Assembly (NCBI RefSeq): GCF_016591715.1
Contig: NZ_AP024109.1
Span: forward strand, 4,154,001-4,218,000
Length of the DNA stretch: 64,000 bases
Reading direction: 5' to 3'
Origin: Mesorhizobium sp. J8
GTDB taxonomy: Bacteria; Pseudomonadota; Alphaproteobacteria; Rhizobiales; Rhizobiaceae
The stretch's first letter is position 1. Each line of letters begins with the position of its first letter. Shown piece by piece: positions 1 through 8,268 of the stretch. The position numbers and the translations under genes are program-made. The notes beneath the pieces are model-generated. The model saw only the letters and a program-made list of their open reading frames with translations. It was not told the DNA's origin and searched no databases.

Positions 1-691
1 CGAAGCGGTCGAAGCGCGTCTGCCCGGGCTCGATCGAGCGCTCGAAGGCGGCGATCGCCTTGCCGATATTGGCATAGACGCGGTTGACGTCGTCTTGCTG
101 GCCGGCGGGCATGGCGTTCCACGCCGCCTTTTCGGTATCCGTGCCGAGCGGGCTGGCATTGGCCGGCACGCTGGAAAGATCGGGCAGCGGCCCGAAAATG
201 CGCTCGTAGCGCTCGCCGAACCGCTTCTTGATGTAATGCGCGAAGGCGGCCCGGTTGCCGGCCTGCTCCAGCGGGTTTTCAAGCGGCGTCAGCGCTTGCG
301 CCCACAGGCTGTCGCGCCTTCCGTCCCAGAAGAACCACGGATTGCGCGCCACGCCCGCCAGCGGCATGGTGCGGCGGTTTGTATGGCCGACGCCGACCGC
401 CTGCGGCAGGTCGTCCTGGAACTGGCGGTCGATCTTGTGGCAGGTCGAGCAGGACACCGTGCCGTCGCGGCTCATGCCGACATCGAAGAACAGCGTCGAG
501 CCGAGCGCGGCGGCGGCCGGCACATCCGCGTACCGGTTCGTGGTGTCCACTTTGAGCGAAGGCAGCGTGTTGAGCACCAGCGACGCGATGGTCTTCTTCT
601 CGGCGTCGCTGAATTGCGGTTCACCGCAACCGCCCAGCAGGGCGAGTGCGGCCAAAGCCAGGAAGCTTGCGACGCTCGCCAGTCGCTTCAT
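1..691 (-). CDS. Di-heme cytochrome c peroxidase family lipoprotein (C-terminus outside window)
   Basis: The reverse-strand reading begins at an ATG at 691 and runs off the left edge, so only about 230 N-terminal residues are present. The N-terminus is a lipoprotein signal ending in a lipobox of the LLGGC type, which places the protein on the periplasmic side of a membrane. A c-type heme motif C-S-T-C-H lies at about residues 81-85. It is followed by the VGVGHTNRRTMPLAGVAR and WFFWDGRRDSLWAQA stretches typical of the CcpA/MauG family, which reduces peroxide or oxidises a partner protein. The second heme site expected in the C-terminal half is not in the window. It sits 7 bp downstream of the FixH-like gene, so the two are probably co-transcribed. 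Whether it is a true peroxidase or a MauG-type enzyme cannot be told. Confidence 0.85.
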   Translation of the reverse strand, partial: MKRLASVASFLALAALALLGGCGEPQFSDAEKKTIASLVLNTLPSLKVDTTNRYADVPAAAALGSTLFFDVGMSRDGTVSCSTCHKIDRQFQDDLPQAVGVGHTNRRTMPLAGVARNPWFFWDGRRDSLWAQALTPLENPLEQAGNRAAFAHYIKKRFGERYERIFGPLPDLSSVPANASPLGTDTEKAAWNAMPAGQQDDVNRVYANIGKAIAAFERSIEPGQTRFDRF

Positions 692-698
692 CGTCCGC

Positions 699-1142
699 TC
701 ACAACACGATGTTGAAGACGACGGAATCGGAACCCGCCGCCGCCGAGATACCGAAGTGCAGCTGCCACCAGCCACTCATCGTGAACTTCACGCCATCGAT
801 GCGGTAGCGCCCGTCGCCCAGATAATCCGTCGCCTGCGGACTGGTGGGCAGGCCGTGGTCGTGCTGCGGCATCCCGCCCGAAATGGTTATCGCCGCACCC
901 TCCACCGGCGCGCCGGCGGCGGTCTTCAGCGTCAGCAGCCAAGATTGCAGCTCGCCCTGGCGGACGACCCCGCGCTCCGGCTCGAAGCTCGCCACGAACA
1001 ACCCGTTCGCCGTCTTCTTGGAGCGCGACAGGTCCGGACCGGGCGCCGATTGCGGCAGCATCATATAGACCGCGGCCACGATGCCGACCAGCAAAGCGGC
1101 CAGACCGAGACCCGCAAGGATGTAACGCCATATCGATGCCAA
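699..1142 (-). CDS. FixH/YtkA-like membrane-anchored protein
   Basis: A 147-residue protein with one N-terminal membrane helix (about residues 8-28) followed by a periplasmic beta-rich domain. The segment with GGMPQHDHGLPTSP is the signature of the FixH/YtkA-like family, sometimes annotated as auxin-binding. It ends 7 bp before the cytochrome c peroxidase gene on the same strand, so an operon is likely. The His-rich motif would fit metal or redox-partner handling next to a heme enzyme, but that role is an inference. The ATG at 1142 is followed directly by the hydrophobic helix, supporting this start. Confidence 0.7.
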   Translation of the reverse strand: MASIWRYILAGLGLAALLVGIVAAVYMMLPQSAPGPDLSRSKKTANGLFVASFEPERGVVRQGELQSWLLTLKTAAGAPVEGAAITISGGMPQHDHGLPTSPQATDYLGDGRYRIDGVKFTMSGWWQLHFGISAAAGSDSVVFNIVL

Positions 1143-1300
1143 ACCCGTTCCTCTTCGGCTGCTAACGTCGCGGGCCGCTCGTCGCGTCCCGCCCTGCCTG
1201 TGCGAAATCGCTTCTGGCGTAAAATTCAGCCTTCGCCAAGCATGGCGCTGCGGGCCGCAAAAAGCTACAGCAACAACATCTTAGGAAGGGAGAAGCGCGC

Positions 1301-2218
1301 ATGGCCAAGGGTATCGCGTCGATCGGCGAATGCATGCTGGAACTGTCGGGCCGGAGCGGTTCGGATTGGCGCATGGGCTTTGCCGGCGACACCTTCAACA
1401 CGCTCTGGGCATTGCACGCCTTGAGCCCCGATCGGCCCGCGACCTATGTGACGGCCTTTGGTGACGACCCCTTCTCGCGCGACCAGATCGACTTCTTCGG
1501 CCGGAGCGGCATCGGCATAGGCAACAGTCCGGTCATCGCCGGCGCGCGCCCCGGCCTATACGCCATCACGCTCACCGGAGCCGAACGCGCCTTCACCTAC
1601 TGGCGCAGCGACGCAGCCGCGCGCCAGCTCGCCTCCGATCCGGCGGCCTTGGCGAAAAGCCTTGAAAACCAGGCGCTTGTCTACTTTTCCGGAATCACCC
1701 TGGCAATTCTGGACGAGGCCGCGCGGAAAACCCTCCTTTCCGCCGTGGCGATCGCCCGCAAGACTGGCGCGCTTGTCGCCTTCGACCCGAATTACCGGCC
1801 GCGCCTGTGGCCGAACCGCGAGGCAGCGCAGGCCGCGATCCTGGAAGCGCTTGCCGTGGCCGACATCGCGCTGCCCACTTTTCCGGACGAGCAGATGCTG
1901 TTCGGCGACGCCACGCCGCAGGAAACGGCTGAGCGCCTTGGCAAGCTGACCGGCGAGGTCGTGGTCAAGAATGGCGAGCAGCCGGCCCTGATTGCGCTGA
2001 ACGGCGTTTCACAAACCGTTGACCCTGTGCACGTTGCAACGCCAGTCGACACCACGGGCGCCGGCGATTCCTTCAACGGCGGCTATCTTGCCGCCCGGCT
2101 TGCCGGCGATGCGCCCGGCGACGCCGCGCGCCGCGCGCACAAGGTCGCCGCCGCGGTGGTGCAGGTTCGCGGCGCGCTGGCGCCGTTTGAGACGCTAAGG
2201 ATTGCTTTCGATAGCTAG
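1301..2218 (+). CDS. kdgK: 2-dehydro-3-deoxygluconokinase (PfkB family sugar kinase)
   Basis: A 305-residue PfkB-family kinase. The N-terminus (IASIGECMLEL) and the substrate region (GFAGDTFNTLWALH) match KDG kinases, which phosphorylate 2-keto-3-deoxygluconate with ATP in hexuronate and Entner-Doudoroff metabolism. The PfkB signature 2 motif TTGAGDSFNGG is present with the catalytic Asp at about residue 256. A purine-rich ribosome site (GGAAGGGAGAAG) sits just before the ATG. The gene stands alone between the FixH-like gene and a convergent aldose epimerase. A different 2-keto sugar acid as substrate cannot be excluded. Confidence 0.87.
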   Translation: MAKGIASIGECMLELSGRSGSDWRMGFAGDTFNTLWALHALSPDRPATYVTAFGDDPFSRDQIDFFGRSGIGIGNSPVIAGARPGLYAITLTGAERAFTYWRSDAAARQLASDPAALAKSLENQALVYFSGITLAILDEAARKTLLSAVAIARKTGALVAFDPNYRPRLWPNREAAQAAILEALAVADIALPTFPDEQMLFGDATPQETAERLGKLTGEVVVKNGEQPALIALNGVSQTVDPVHVATPVDTTGAGDSFNGGYLAARLAGDAPGDAARRAHKVAAAVVQVRGALAPFETLRIAFDS

Positions 2219-2239
2219 GACATTTCAAGATTTAGGTCA

Positions 2240-2340
2240 GGCCGAGTCGAAGATGATGGCTTCCGAGAACCGGAGCGGAGCGTACTTAACGTCGTGAGCA
2301 CCGGAAGCAGGAAGCCGCCATTTTTAGGCTGCCTCACCTG
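2240..2340. repeat. Intergenic imperfect inverted repeat
   Basis: The gap between kdgK and the convergent epimerase gene holds arms ATGGCTTCC (2256-2264) and GGAAGCCGCCAT (2310-2321), with a GTACTTAACGT core between them. It resembles a repeat I associate with Mesorhizobium intergenic DNA. The 12-mer GGCCGAGTCGAA at its left end recurs inverted near 5107. It may also act as a bidirectional terminator for the convergent genes. Confidence 0.5.
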
Positions 2341-2344
2341 GATC

Positions 2345-3370
2345 CTAGGGCAGCCGGAACCGGTATTCCGTGACTTGGTGATAGATCTGCCCCGGCCACA
2401 GCGTCGCCTGCGGAAAATAGGGCCGGTTCGGCGCGTCGGGCCATGTCTGCGCTTCGAGGCAGAAGCCTGAAAATGCCTTGTAGCGGCGACCGTCGAGGCC
2501 CGGCGATGTCGGCGCCACATACTGGCCGATATAGAGCTGCAGTCCGGGCTCGGTGGTCCAGACTTCCATCTCGACGCCGGAATTCGCGCCTTGCACCCAG
2601 GCCGCTTGGTGCAGCGGTCCGCGGCTGGACGCCAGGCAGTAATTCAGGTCGTAGCGAAGCTGCTCGCCTTCCATTTCCATGCGCAGCGGCCGCGCCTGGC
2701 GGAAGTCGTAAGGCGTGCCGTCGACGGGCTTTATGGCGCCGGTCGGGATCATCTCGTCATCGACAGGCGTGTAGGCGCCGGCATTCAGCATCAGCCGGTG
2801 GTCGAGGATGTCGCCGGCCCCGCCATCGTCGAGATTGAAATAGGAGTGCTGCGCGAGGTTGCAGAGCGTCGGCTCCTCGCAGGTCGCGGTCAGCTCCATG
2901 CTGAGCGTGCCGGGAATCTTCAGCCGATAGGTGCAGGTGACGTCGAGCGCGCCGGGAAAGCCCATCGCGCCGTCCGGATCGTGCAGCGTCAGCGTCACGA
3001 AATCGCGGCCGTGCAGCGAGACGGTCCATGGCCGGTGGAAAAAGCCTTCCGAGCCGCCATGCAGCGTATGCTTGCCGAGAAAATTGCGCTCGGTCTGGTA
3101 GCGCTTGCCGGCGATGGTGAAGCGGCCGCCGCCGATGCGGTTGGCGAAGCGTCCGACGACGGCGCCGAAGAAGGCGCGGTCGGTTTCGTAGGGCTCGAAA
3201 CGGTCGTAGCCCAGCACCAGCGGCGCGTCGTGGCCGGTCAGTCGAAGATCCTGGACGATGGCGCCGAGCCCGATGATGTTGGCGGTGAGGCCGCCTCCCC
3301 GGATCGTGAACCGACGAACGGCCTCACCCGCCTGCGTCGTGCCGAAGACCTCGCCGTCCTTCATCGCCAT
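2345..3370 (-). CDS. galM: Aldose 1-epimerase (galactose mutarotase family)
   Basis: A 341-residue protein of normal length for GalM, which interconverts alpha and beta anomers of aldoses in the cytoplasm. Family motifs are visible: GRFANRIGGGRF near residue 75, KHTLHGGSEGFFHRPW around residue 100, and AQHSYFNLDDGG near residue 170 holding the catalytic His. The active-site Glu lies in the C-terminal region that reads SGFCLEAQTWPDAPN. Convergent with kdgK. The sugar substrate is not determinable from sequence. Confidence 0.88.
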   Translation of the reverse strand: MAMKDGEVFGTTQAGEAVRRFTIRGGGLTANIIGLGAIVQDLRLTGHDAPLVLGYDRFEPYETDRAFFGAVVGRFANRIGGGRFTIAGKRYQTERNFLGKHTLHGGSEGFFHRPWTVSLHGRDFVTLTLHDPDGAMGFPGALDVTCTYRLKIPGTLSMELTATCEEPTLCNLAQHSYFNLDDGGAGDILDHRLMLNAGAYTPVDDEMIPTGAIKPVDGTPYDFRQARPLRMEMEGEQLRYDLNYCLASSRGPLHQAAWVQGANSGVEMEVWTTEPGLQLYIGQYVAPTSPGLDGRRYKAFSGFCLEAQTWPDAPNRPYFPQATLWPGQIYHQVTEYRFRLP

Positions 3371-3464
3371 GCCCGAAATCTCATTTCCGATCCGTGGATT
3401 TAGGCCGGCCGCGTATCATCCGGCAAGGGCAGGCTAAACGCCTGCCCTGTTTCTGGGATCGATG

Positions 3465-4922
3465 TCAGAGTCCCAAGCCGCCGAAGCAGGCATATTTGGT
3501 GTCGAGATAGTCCTCGATGCCCTGATGCCCGCCTTCGCGGCCGAGACCAGACTCCTTGACGCCGCCGAAGGGCGCCTCGGGCGTGGTGATCAGGCCTTCA
3601 TTGACGCCAACCATGCCGTATTTCAGCCCTTCCATGACCCGGAAAGCGCGGCCGAGATCGCCAGTGTAGAAATAGGCGGCGAGGCCGAATTCGGTGTCGT
3701 TGGCCAGGGCCACCGCCTCTTCCTCGGTCTCGAACTTGAAGACGGGCGCGATCGGCCCAAAGATCTCTTCCTTCATGAAGCGCATGTTCGGCGTCGCGCC
3801 GGAAATGACGGTGGGCTGGAAGAACGAGCCGCCCAGCGCATGGCGCTTGCCGCCGGCCACGATCTTGCCGCCCTTCGACGTGGCGTCGGCGATGAATTCC
3901 TCGACCTTCTCGACCGCCTTCTCGTCGATCAGCGGTCCCTGCTGCACGCCTTCCTCCAGGCCCGAGCCGACCTTCAAATTGTTGCTGGCCTCCGCGAGCT
4001 TCTCGACGAACTTGTCGTAGATGCCGGCCTGGACGAGGAAGCGGTTGGTGCACACGCAGGTCTGGCCGGAATTGCGGTATTTGGCGGTGATCGCGCCAGC
4101 CACCGCGCGGTCGACATCGGCGTCGTCGAAGACCAGGAAGGGCGCATTGCCGCCAAGCTCCATCGAGACTTTCTTGACCGTCGTGGCGGACTTCTGGATC
4201 AGGATCTTGCCGACCTCGGTCGAGCCGGTGAAGGTGATCTTCTTGACCAGCGGATTGGTGCAGAGCTCGTCGCCGATCTCGCCGGCCGAACCGGTGACGA
4301 CGTTGACGACGCCCTTCGGGAAGCCGACCTCCTCGACCAGCGCGCCCCAGGCGAGGCCCGAATAAGGCGTCTGCGAGGCGGGCTTGACCACCGCCGTGCA
4401 GCCCGCCGCCAAGGCCGGACCGATCTTGCGGGCAAGCATCGAGGAGGGGAAATTCCACGGCGTGATGGCGGCGATGACGCCGACCGGCTCCTTGGTCACC
4501 AGGATGCGGCGATCGCCCCACGGCGAGGGCACGATGTCGCCGTAGACGCGGCGGCCTTCCTCAGCAAACCACAGGATATAGGCCGCTGCCGAGCCGATCT
4601 CGCCCTTGGATTCGGTGAGCGACTTGCCCTGCTCGATGGTGAGCAGCTCGGCGAGAACGTCCTGATTGTCCATCATCGCGTCATGCAGCTTGCGCAGCAG
4701 CTTCGAGCGCTCGAGCGCGGTGGTCTTGCGCCAGCTCTTGAAGGCCTGCTCCGCCGCCTCGATGGCGCGGCGGGTCTCGGCCTTGCCGGCCTTCGGCACG
4801 GTGCCGATCTTCAGGCCCGTCGCCGGATTATTGACGTCGATGGTCTGGCCGCTGTCGGCCTGCACCCATTCGCCATTGATGAGATTGGCCTGGCGCATGA
4901 AATGGCTGGTTTTCTGAAGCAT
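3465..4922 (-). CDS. gabD: NAD(P)-dependent succinate-semialdehyde dehydrogenase
   Basis: A 485-residue aldehyde dehydrogenase of the GabD class, oxidising succinate semialdehyde to succinate at the end of 4-aminobutyrate breakdown. The cofactor-site motif MELGGNAPFLVFDDAD and the catalytic Cys at about residue 289 in NSGQTCVCTNRF are present. The C-terminus KESGLGREGGHQGIEDYLD is typical of the class. A clear GGAGG ribosome site precedes the ATG at 4922. No GABA transaminase adjoins it. Related semialdehydes such as glutarate semialdehyde are possible alternative substrates. Confidence 0.88.
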   Translation of the reverse strand: MLQKTSHFMRQANLINGEWVQADSGQTIDVNNPATGLKIGTVPKAGKAETRRAIEAAEQAFKSWRKTTALERSKLLRKLHDAMMDNQDVLAELLTIEQGKSLTESKGEIGSAAAYILWFAEEGRRVYGDIVPSPWGDRRILVTKEPVGVIAAITPWNFPSSMLARKIGPALAAGCTAVVKPASQTPYSGLAWGALVEEVGFPKGVVNVVTGSAGEIGDELCTNPLVKKITFTGSTEVGKILIQKSATTVKKVSMELGGNAPFLVFDDADVDRAVAGAITAKYRNSGQTCVCTNRFLVQAGIYDKFVEKLAEASNNLKVGSGLEEGVQQGPLIDEKAVEKVEEFIADATSKGGKIVAGGKRHALGGSFFQPTVISGATPNMRFMKEEIFGPIAPVFKFETEEEAVALANDTEFGLAAYFYTGDLGRAFRVMEGLKYGMVGVNEGLITTPEAPFGGVKESGLGREGGHQGIEDYLDTKYACFGGLGL

Positions 4923-5136
4923 GGTCTGGCCTCCGTTCGGCGCGCTGATCGGCCGTTTTTTGGATATCCGTTGAAGCGTGCTTCAAGCCGCACGCCGGCG
5001 CATTGCTCTTACCTAGGGAAAGGCAGGCAAGCAATCATAAGATGGCATATAGGGGTTGGGCCAGCAAAGGCGAGCCGCCTCAATTCGCTGGCAGGGATGT
5101 TGAGATTCGACTCGGCCTCACCCGAAGAACGACACC

Positions 5137-6087
5137 CTAACCGAAGACGTGGATGACCACCGTGAGCCAGAACGACGTGGTCACCACCGCGCTGGCGGTG
5201 GCGAGCGTCATTTGGTTCGAGGCCAGCGCCTGGCCGGTGTTGAACTGGACGGCTATCAGGTAGGAGTTGATGCCTGAAGGAAGTGCCGCAACCACCACCG
5301 CGACCTTGGCCGTCAGCGGCGGCAGGCCGAGCAGCCACACGAAAGCCAGCACCAGTGCCGGCATCAGGAACAGCTTCAGTCCCGACAGCGCCAGCGCCGG
5401 CCGGATATTGCCGGAGATGCCGAAACGGCGCAGGCTGTGCCCCATGGCGAACAGCGCCACCGGGCCGGCCGTATCCGCCAGCGTGTCGACCAGCCGCTCG
5501 ACGAGGTCCGGCAGCGGCAAGCCGGTAAGGCGCCAGACGAGCCCCGCCAGGATGCCGATCATCAGCGGATTGATGAACAGGCGCCTGAGGAAGCTCTTGA
5601 CGACGCGCAGCGGATGCACCGTCTCGCCGCTGCCGCGCCCGAACATCTCGAACAGCACGATCGAGGCCATCATCATGATCGGCAGATGAACAGAGACCAG
5701 CAGCGACAGCACCTCGAAGCCGCTGGCGCCGAATATGCCCAGGATGAAGGGCGCGCCGAGCAGCACAACATTCGAATAGGCCGAGGACACCCCGCCGACG
5801 ATGCCGGCGCGGGCATCCCGTCCGAACAGCCGCGTCATCACCAGATGGCCCGCCGCCCAGGTGATGGCGACCGCCGCGAAATAGGCGCCCCACAGCGACC
5901 ATGGCGTGACGCCGTGGAAGTCCGATTTGACCATGGTCTGGAAAAGCAGCAGCGGCATCGCCACGTTGACCGCGAATTCGGAAATGCCCTCCCCGCTCGC
6001 AGGCTTCAGATAGTCCGTGAGCCCGGCCAGATAGCCAAGCGCGACGAGGCTGAAGACGAAGAGGACGGTTTCGGTGAGCGAAGTCAT
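5137..6087 (-). CDS. AEC (auxin efflux carrier) family transporter
   Basis: A 316-residue integral membrane protein with about ten hydrophobic helices arranged in two halves, as in AEC/BASS-fold carriers. These carriers move small organic acids or similar solutes across the inner membrane. Family features include the first-helix region VALGYLAGLTDYLKP and the second-half segment AKVAVVVAALPSGINSYLIA. It is a monocistronic reverse-strand gene. The substrate is unknown; the proximity of semialdehyde and sugar-acid genes is not strong evidence. Confidence 0.85.
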   Translation of the reverse strand: MTSLTETVLFVFSLVALGYLAGLTDYLKPASGEGISEFAVNVAMPLLLFQTMVKSDFHGVTPWSLWGAYFAAVAITWAAGHLVMTRLFGRDARAGIVGGVSSAYSNVVLLGAPFILGIFGASGFEVLSLLVSVHLPIMMMASIVLFEMFGRGSGETVHPLRVVKSFLRRLFINPLMIGILAGLVWRLTGLPLPDLVERLVDTLADTAGPVALFAMGHSLRRFGISGNIRPALALSGLKLFLMPALVLAFVWLLGLPPLTAKVAVVVAALPSGINSYLIAVQFNTGQALASNQMTLATASAVVTTSFWLTVVIHVFG

Positions 6088-6231
6088 TTGGCGGGTGGAG
6101 ACATTTTTCCCGTGATAGGCGAGCCCCGGCCGCGGTGCAATTGGCGCCTCGCGCCGATCTCCGGCGCCTCAGCTTGTTTTCCGGACGGCTTTGCGGTCCC
6201 TATATGCCAATCACGGCCCGCCCGGGCCGCC

Positions 6232-6792
6232 ATGGGACTTCGAATGCTGCGACTTGTTCTGGCGCTTTTTCTCCTGGCTGTTCCGAGCCTAGCCCACGCC
6301 ACCGATGCCGGCTGGGCGCTGCTGCGCGACGGCGGCCATGTCGTGCTGCTTCGCCACGCCTTCGTCACCGGGGCGACCGACCCGGCCAATTTCGACATCG
6401 GCAATTGCGCCACGCAGCTCAATCTGTCCGAGCGCGGCAAGCAGCAGGCAAGCCGCATCGGCGCGCTGTTCGCGGCGCGCGCAGCACCCATCGATCACGT
6501 GCTCTCCAGCCGCTACTGCCGCTGCCTCGACACCGCCCGCATTGCATTCGAATCCGAGCCGCGGCCCTTCGCGCCGCTCGACCTGCTCAAGACCGACCCG
6601 TCTGAAAAAGCCGCGCAGATGGCCGCGATCATGCAGGAGATCCGCGGCTATTCCGGTTCCGACAACCTCGTGCTGGTCACGCATCTGGAAAACATCGAGG
6701 CGCTCACCGGCGTCGCGCCGCGCGAGGGCGAAGCCGTCGTCGTGGCCCCTGAGGGCGACGGCCTCAAGGTGCTCGGACGCGTGACTTTCTGA
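6232..6792 (+). CDS. Secreted histidine phosphatase family protein
   Basis: About 186 residues. An N-terminal signal peptide (LRLVLALFLLAVPSLAHA) predicts export to the periplasm. The branch-1 phosphatase motif appears as VLLRHAFVTG, with an RHA triad instead of the usual RHG. It is followed by LNLSERGKQQASRIGALF, SSRYCRCLDTA and a second His in VTHLENIEAL. These are features of SixA/phosphoglycerate-mutase-like phosphatases. An in-frame ATG at 6244 would give the same signal peptide and is equally plausible. The physiological phosphoester is unknown. Confidence 0.82.
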   Translation: MGLRMLRLVLALFLLAVPSLAHATDAGWALLRDGGHVVLLRHAFVTGATDPANFDIGNCATQLNLSERGKQQASRIGALFAARAAPIDHVLSSRYCRCLDTARIAFESEPRPFAPLDLLKTDPSEKAAQMAAIMQEIRGYSGSDNLVLVTHLENIEALTGVAPREGEAVVVAPEGDGLKVLGRVTF

Positions 6793-6793
6793 G

Positions 6794-7258
6794 TCAGGCC
6801 GGACTGGCCGCCCCATTCTTCGACAGCCAGGCGTTGACGCCAGCCTTCCAGCTTTCGATCATGTCGACGAAAGTGTCCTTCGTCAGCTCTGACAGATATG
6901 ACTGTCCGGTCTCGCTCAGAGCCGTGAACGAATAGGCAATCGTCGCCTGCGTGCTCTCGCCGCCAGCGTCCCGGCAGGTCACCTCGACAAATCCGAAACG
7001 CGATCCCGGCGTCACCCTTGCATAACGCACGCGATGCTCAGCGGGCTGCCAGTCGGTGCAGGCCCACAGCGTCGTCTCGTTGCCGTGGCTCGTCCGGAAG
7101 ACCATCCCCTCCTGTGTTTCGCCGCTGCGCGGATGGAGGAATTCGGGATTCCAGCCCTCGACCCACAAGGTCTCTCCGATCGGTGTGAACAAGGGGAAGA
7201 CGCGATCGATGGGGCCGGCAAGGTCGATGCTGTGGCGGCGCTCAAGATGGTTCGTCAT
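6794..7258 (-). CDS. SRPBCC family protein (START-like fold)
   Basis: 154 residues with the SRPBCC pattern: a beta strand and helix at the start (IDLAGPIDRVFPLFTPIGETLWVEGW), then strands carrying VFRTSHGNETTLWACTDWQP, and a long C-terminal helix. Such proteins bind hydrophobic ligands in a cavity. The start overlaps the 3' end of the upstream ribbon-helix-helix gene by 17 nt, so the two are translationally coupled. It is probably controlled by that gene's operator. Ligand and function unknown. Confidence 0.75.
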   Translation of the reverse strand: MTNHLERRHSIDLAGPIDRVFPLFTPIGETLWVEGWNPEFLHPRSGETQEGMVFRTSHGNETTLWACTDWQPAEHRVRYARVTPGSRFGFVEVTCRDAGGESTQATIAYSFTALSETGQSYLSELTKDTFVDMIESWKAGVNAWLSKNGAASPA

Positions 7259-7514
7259 TTGCTCTCTCCGTCGTTTCCACCAACCGGTGGCTGTCGGCCG
7301 CGCCGAGTTCCAAGCCGTAGATGCGCTTCAACTGCCCGATCGTTTCGAGTGTCTCGGGCGAAAACGGCGTTTGCCCCTCGAAGGCATGCAGCACGATGCC
7401 TTCGATCAGATCGCCAAGACTGATGTCTTGATGCTCGGCCAAAGCCTTGAGCACCTTCACCAGCCGCTTTTCCAGCCGCACACCGGTCTGCACGCGTTCT
7501 ATCGTCATGCTCAT
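7242..7514 (-). CDS. Small ribbon-helix-helix-like DNA-binding protein
   Basis: 90 residues from the ATG at 7514; a second in-frame ATG lies at 7508. The N-terminal part (MTIERVQTGVRLEKRLVKVL) reads as a strand that would pair in a ribbon-helix-helix dimer. It is followed by two helices (LKALAEHQDISLGDLIEGIVLHAF). No Shine-Dalgarno is visible because the bases before the ATG are occupied by a perfect GTAC palindrome, so the message may be leaderless or very short. It overlaps and precedes the SRPBCC gene. Autoregulation is inferred from the operator position. Confidence 0.6.
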   Translation of the reverse strand: MSMTIERVQTGVRLEKRLVKVLKALAEHQDISLGDLIEGIVLHAFEGQTPFSPETLETIGQLKRIYGLELGAADSHRLVETTERANDEPS

Positions 7515-7516
7515 AA

Positions 7517-7538
7517 TGTACCATGGTACATTGGTACA
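7517..7538. promoter_or_regulatory. Candidate operator: palindrome TGTACCATGGTACA plus a third half-site
   Basis: A perfect 14-bp palindrome (7517-7530) is followed at an 8-bp step by another GGTACA (7533-7538). This gives three regularly spaced half-sites 3 bp upstream of the ATG of the ribbon-helix-helix gene. Such arrays are typical for RHH repressors that bind cooperatively. Binding by the adjacent gene product is inference. Confidence 0.6.
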
Positions 7539-7760
7539 TCCAAGTCCAAGGCGCATCTGGCGTACCGTTGCCGAAACGTCACAGTCGGAAGAAGCCGCAA
7601 ATCCGCCGCGACAATGCCGCTTGCGACAACCCGTCGCAGGGTCTATAGGCGCGCTCCCGGTCACGAAAACCGAAGCGAGCACAACGGTTGGAGCTTCTGC
7701 CTCCGCCCGCGCAAGCGGCTCTGCCGCGCTGTGTACGGCGCCGTTTCGGGTGTTGGGATC

Positions 7761-7835
7761 GCCGATGTAGCTCAGAGGTTAGAGCGCCGGATTTGGGTCC
7801 GGAGGTCGAGGGTTCGAGTCCCTTCATCAGCACCA
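7761..7835 (+). tRNA. tRNA-like sequence with shortened anticodon arm (possible tRNA-Pro(TGG) relic)
   Basis: A near-complete cloverleaf. The acceptor arms GCCGATG/CATCAGC have one C-A mismatch. The D arm is GCTC-N8-GAGC, the T arm GAGGG-TTCGAGT-CCCTT, and there is an encoded ACCA end. The anticodon arm is only 16 nt (CCGGA-TTTGGG-TCCGG), giving a six-base loop rather than seven. If read in the usual phase the anticodon would be TGG. It does not resemble the normal alphaproteobacterial tRNA-Pro body. It may be a decayed or foreign tRNA. Confidence 0.45.
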
Positions 7836-7904
7836 CGGATAGCTCAGCGGGTAGAGCATCAGATTGTAATCTGACTGTCGAAGGTTCGATTCCTTCTCCA
7901 ACGG
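7833..7904 (+). pseudogene. Second tRNA-like relic overlapping the CCA end of the first
   Basis: The D arm (TAGCTC-AGCGGG-TAGAGC), anticodon arm TCAGA-TTGTAA-TCTGA (again a six-base loop) and T arm GAAGG-TTCGATT-CCTTC are intact. The 5' acceptor strand CCACGGA pairs with only four of seven bases of the 3' strand TCCAACG. Its first three bases are the CCA of the preceding tRNA-like sequence. CGTTGGA would have paired perfectly, so the 5' end looks overwritten by a deletion that fused two tRNA genes. Probably non-functional; original identity uncertain (Thr or Tyr by anticodon). Confidence 0.5.
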
Positions 7905-8268
7905 CCTGATAAGCCGACACCTTCAGGTGGTGTTATCCAAAACGGTCCGGGGACCGGAATGCGAGGACTTCACGGACGGCAGGGCTTCGGCCTCGCCGGG
8001 CGGCGACGTCCTGCGCCATCGGCCCGCGGCCAGGCCCGCGGTGACGATCAAGGCGCGGCGCGGCCGGCAAGGGAAGCTTCGGCTTCCGGCGCCCGCTTCG
8101 CCGCCCCACGATCCGCTCCCGAGGGCCCGCTGCGGATCGATGCCACCGATCCCCGGATCATTCGTGCCCGGGACATGAAGTACGACGACGTGAAACGAGA
8201 AACGAAAAGGATGATCGACGCATGACGTGACGCCTCGCATGGGGCCATGCCCGACAGGAGTGAAGACA
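7905..8268. other. Gap without a convincing gene between tRNA-like relics and slipin
   Basis: Several overlapping frames are open, but none shows a ribosome site or a recognisable protein. A short hairpin GGAAGC-TTCG-GCTTCC lies at 8072-8087. A short in-frame tail (MKYDDVKRETKRMIDA, ending at 8225) is part of an open frame beginning near 7959; its composition is more protein-like than the rest and could be the end of a decayed gene. The slipin ribosome site AGGAG is at 8256-8260. Confidence 0.4.

Noticed and set aside
3462..5156. Long open frame of 564 codons on the + strand
   Set aside because: It lies opposite gabD, has no family features and is Ala/Arg/Asp-rich in the manner of antisense frames in high-GC coding DNA.
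7761..7835. Functional tRNA-Pro(TGG)
   Set aside because: The anticodon arm is one base short, the acceptor has a mismatch, and the body does not resemble the usual alphaproteobacterial tRNA-Pro; kept only as tRNA-like.
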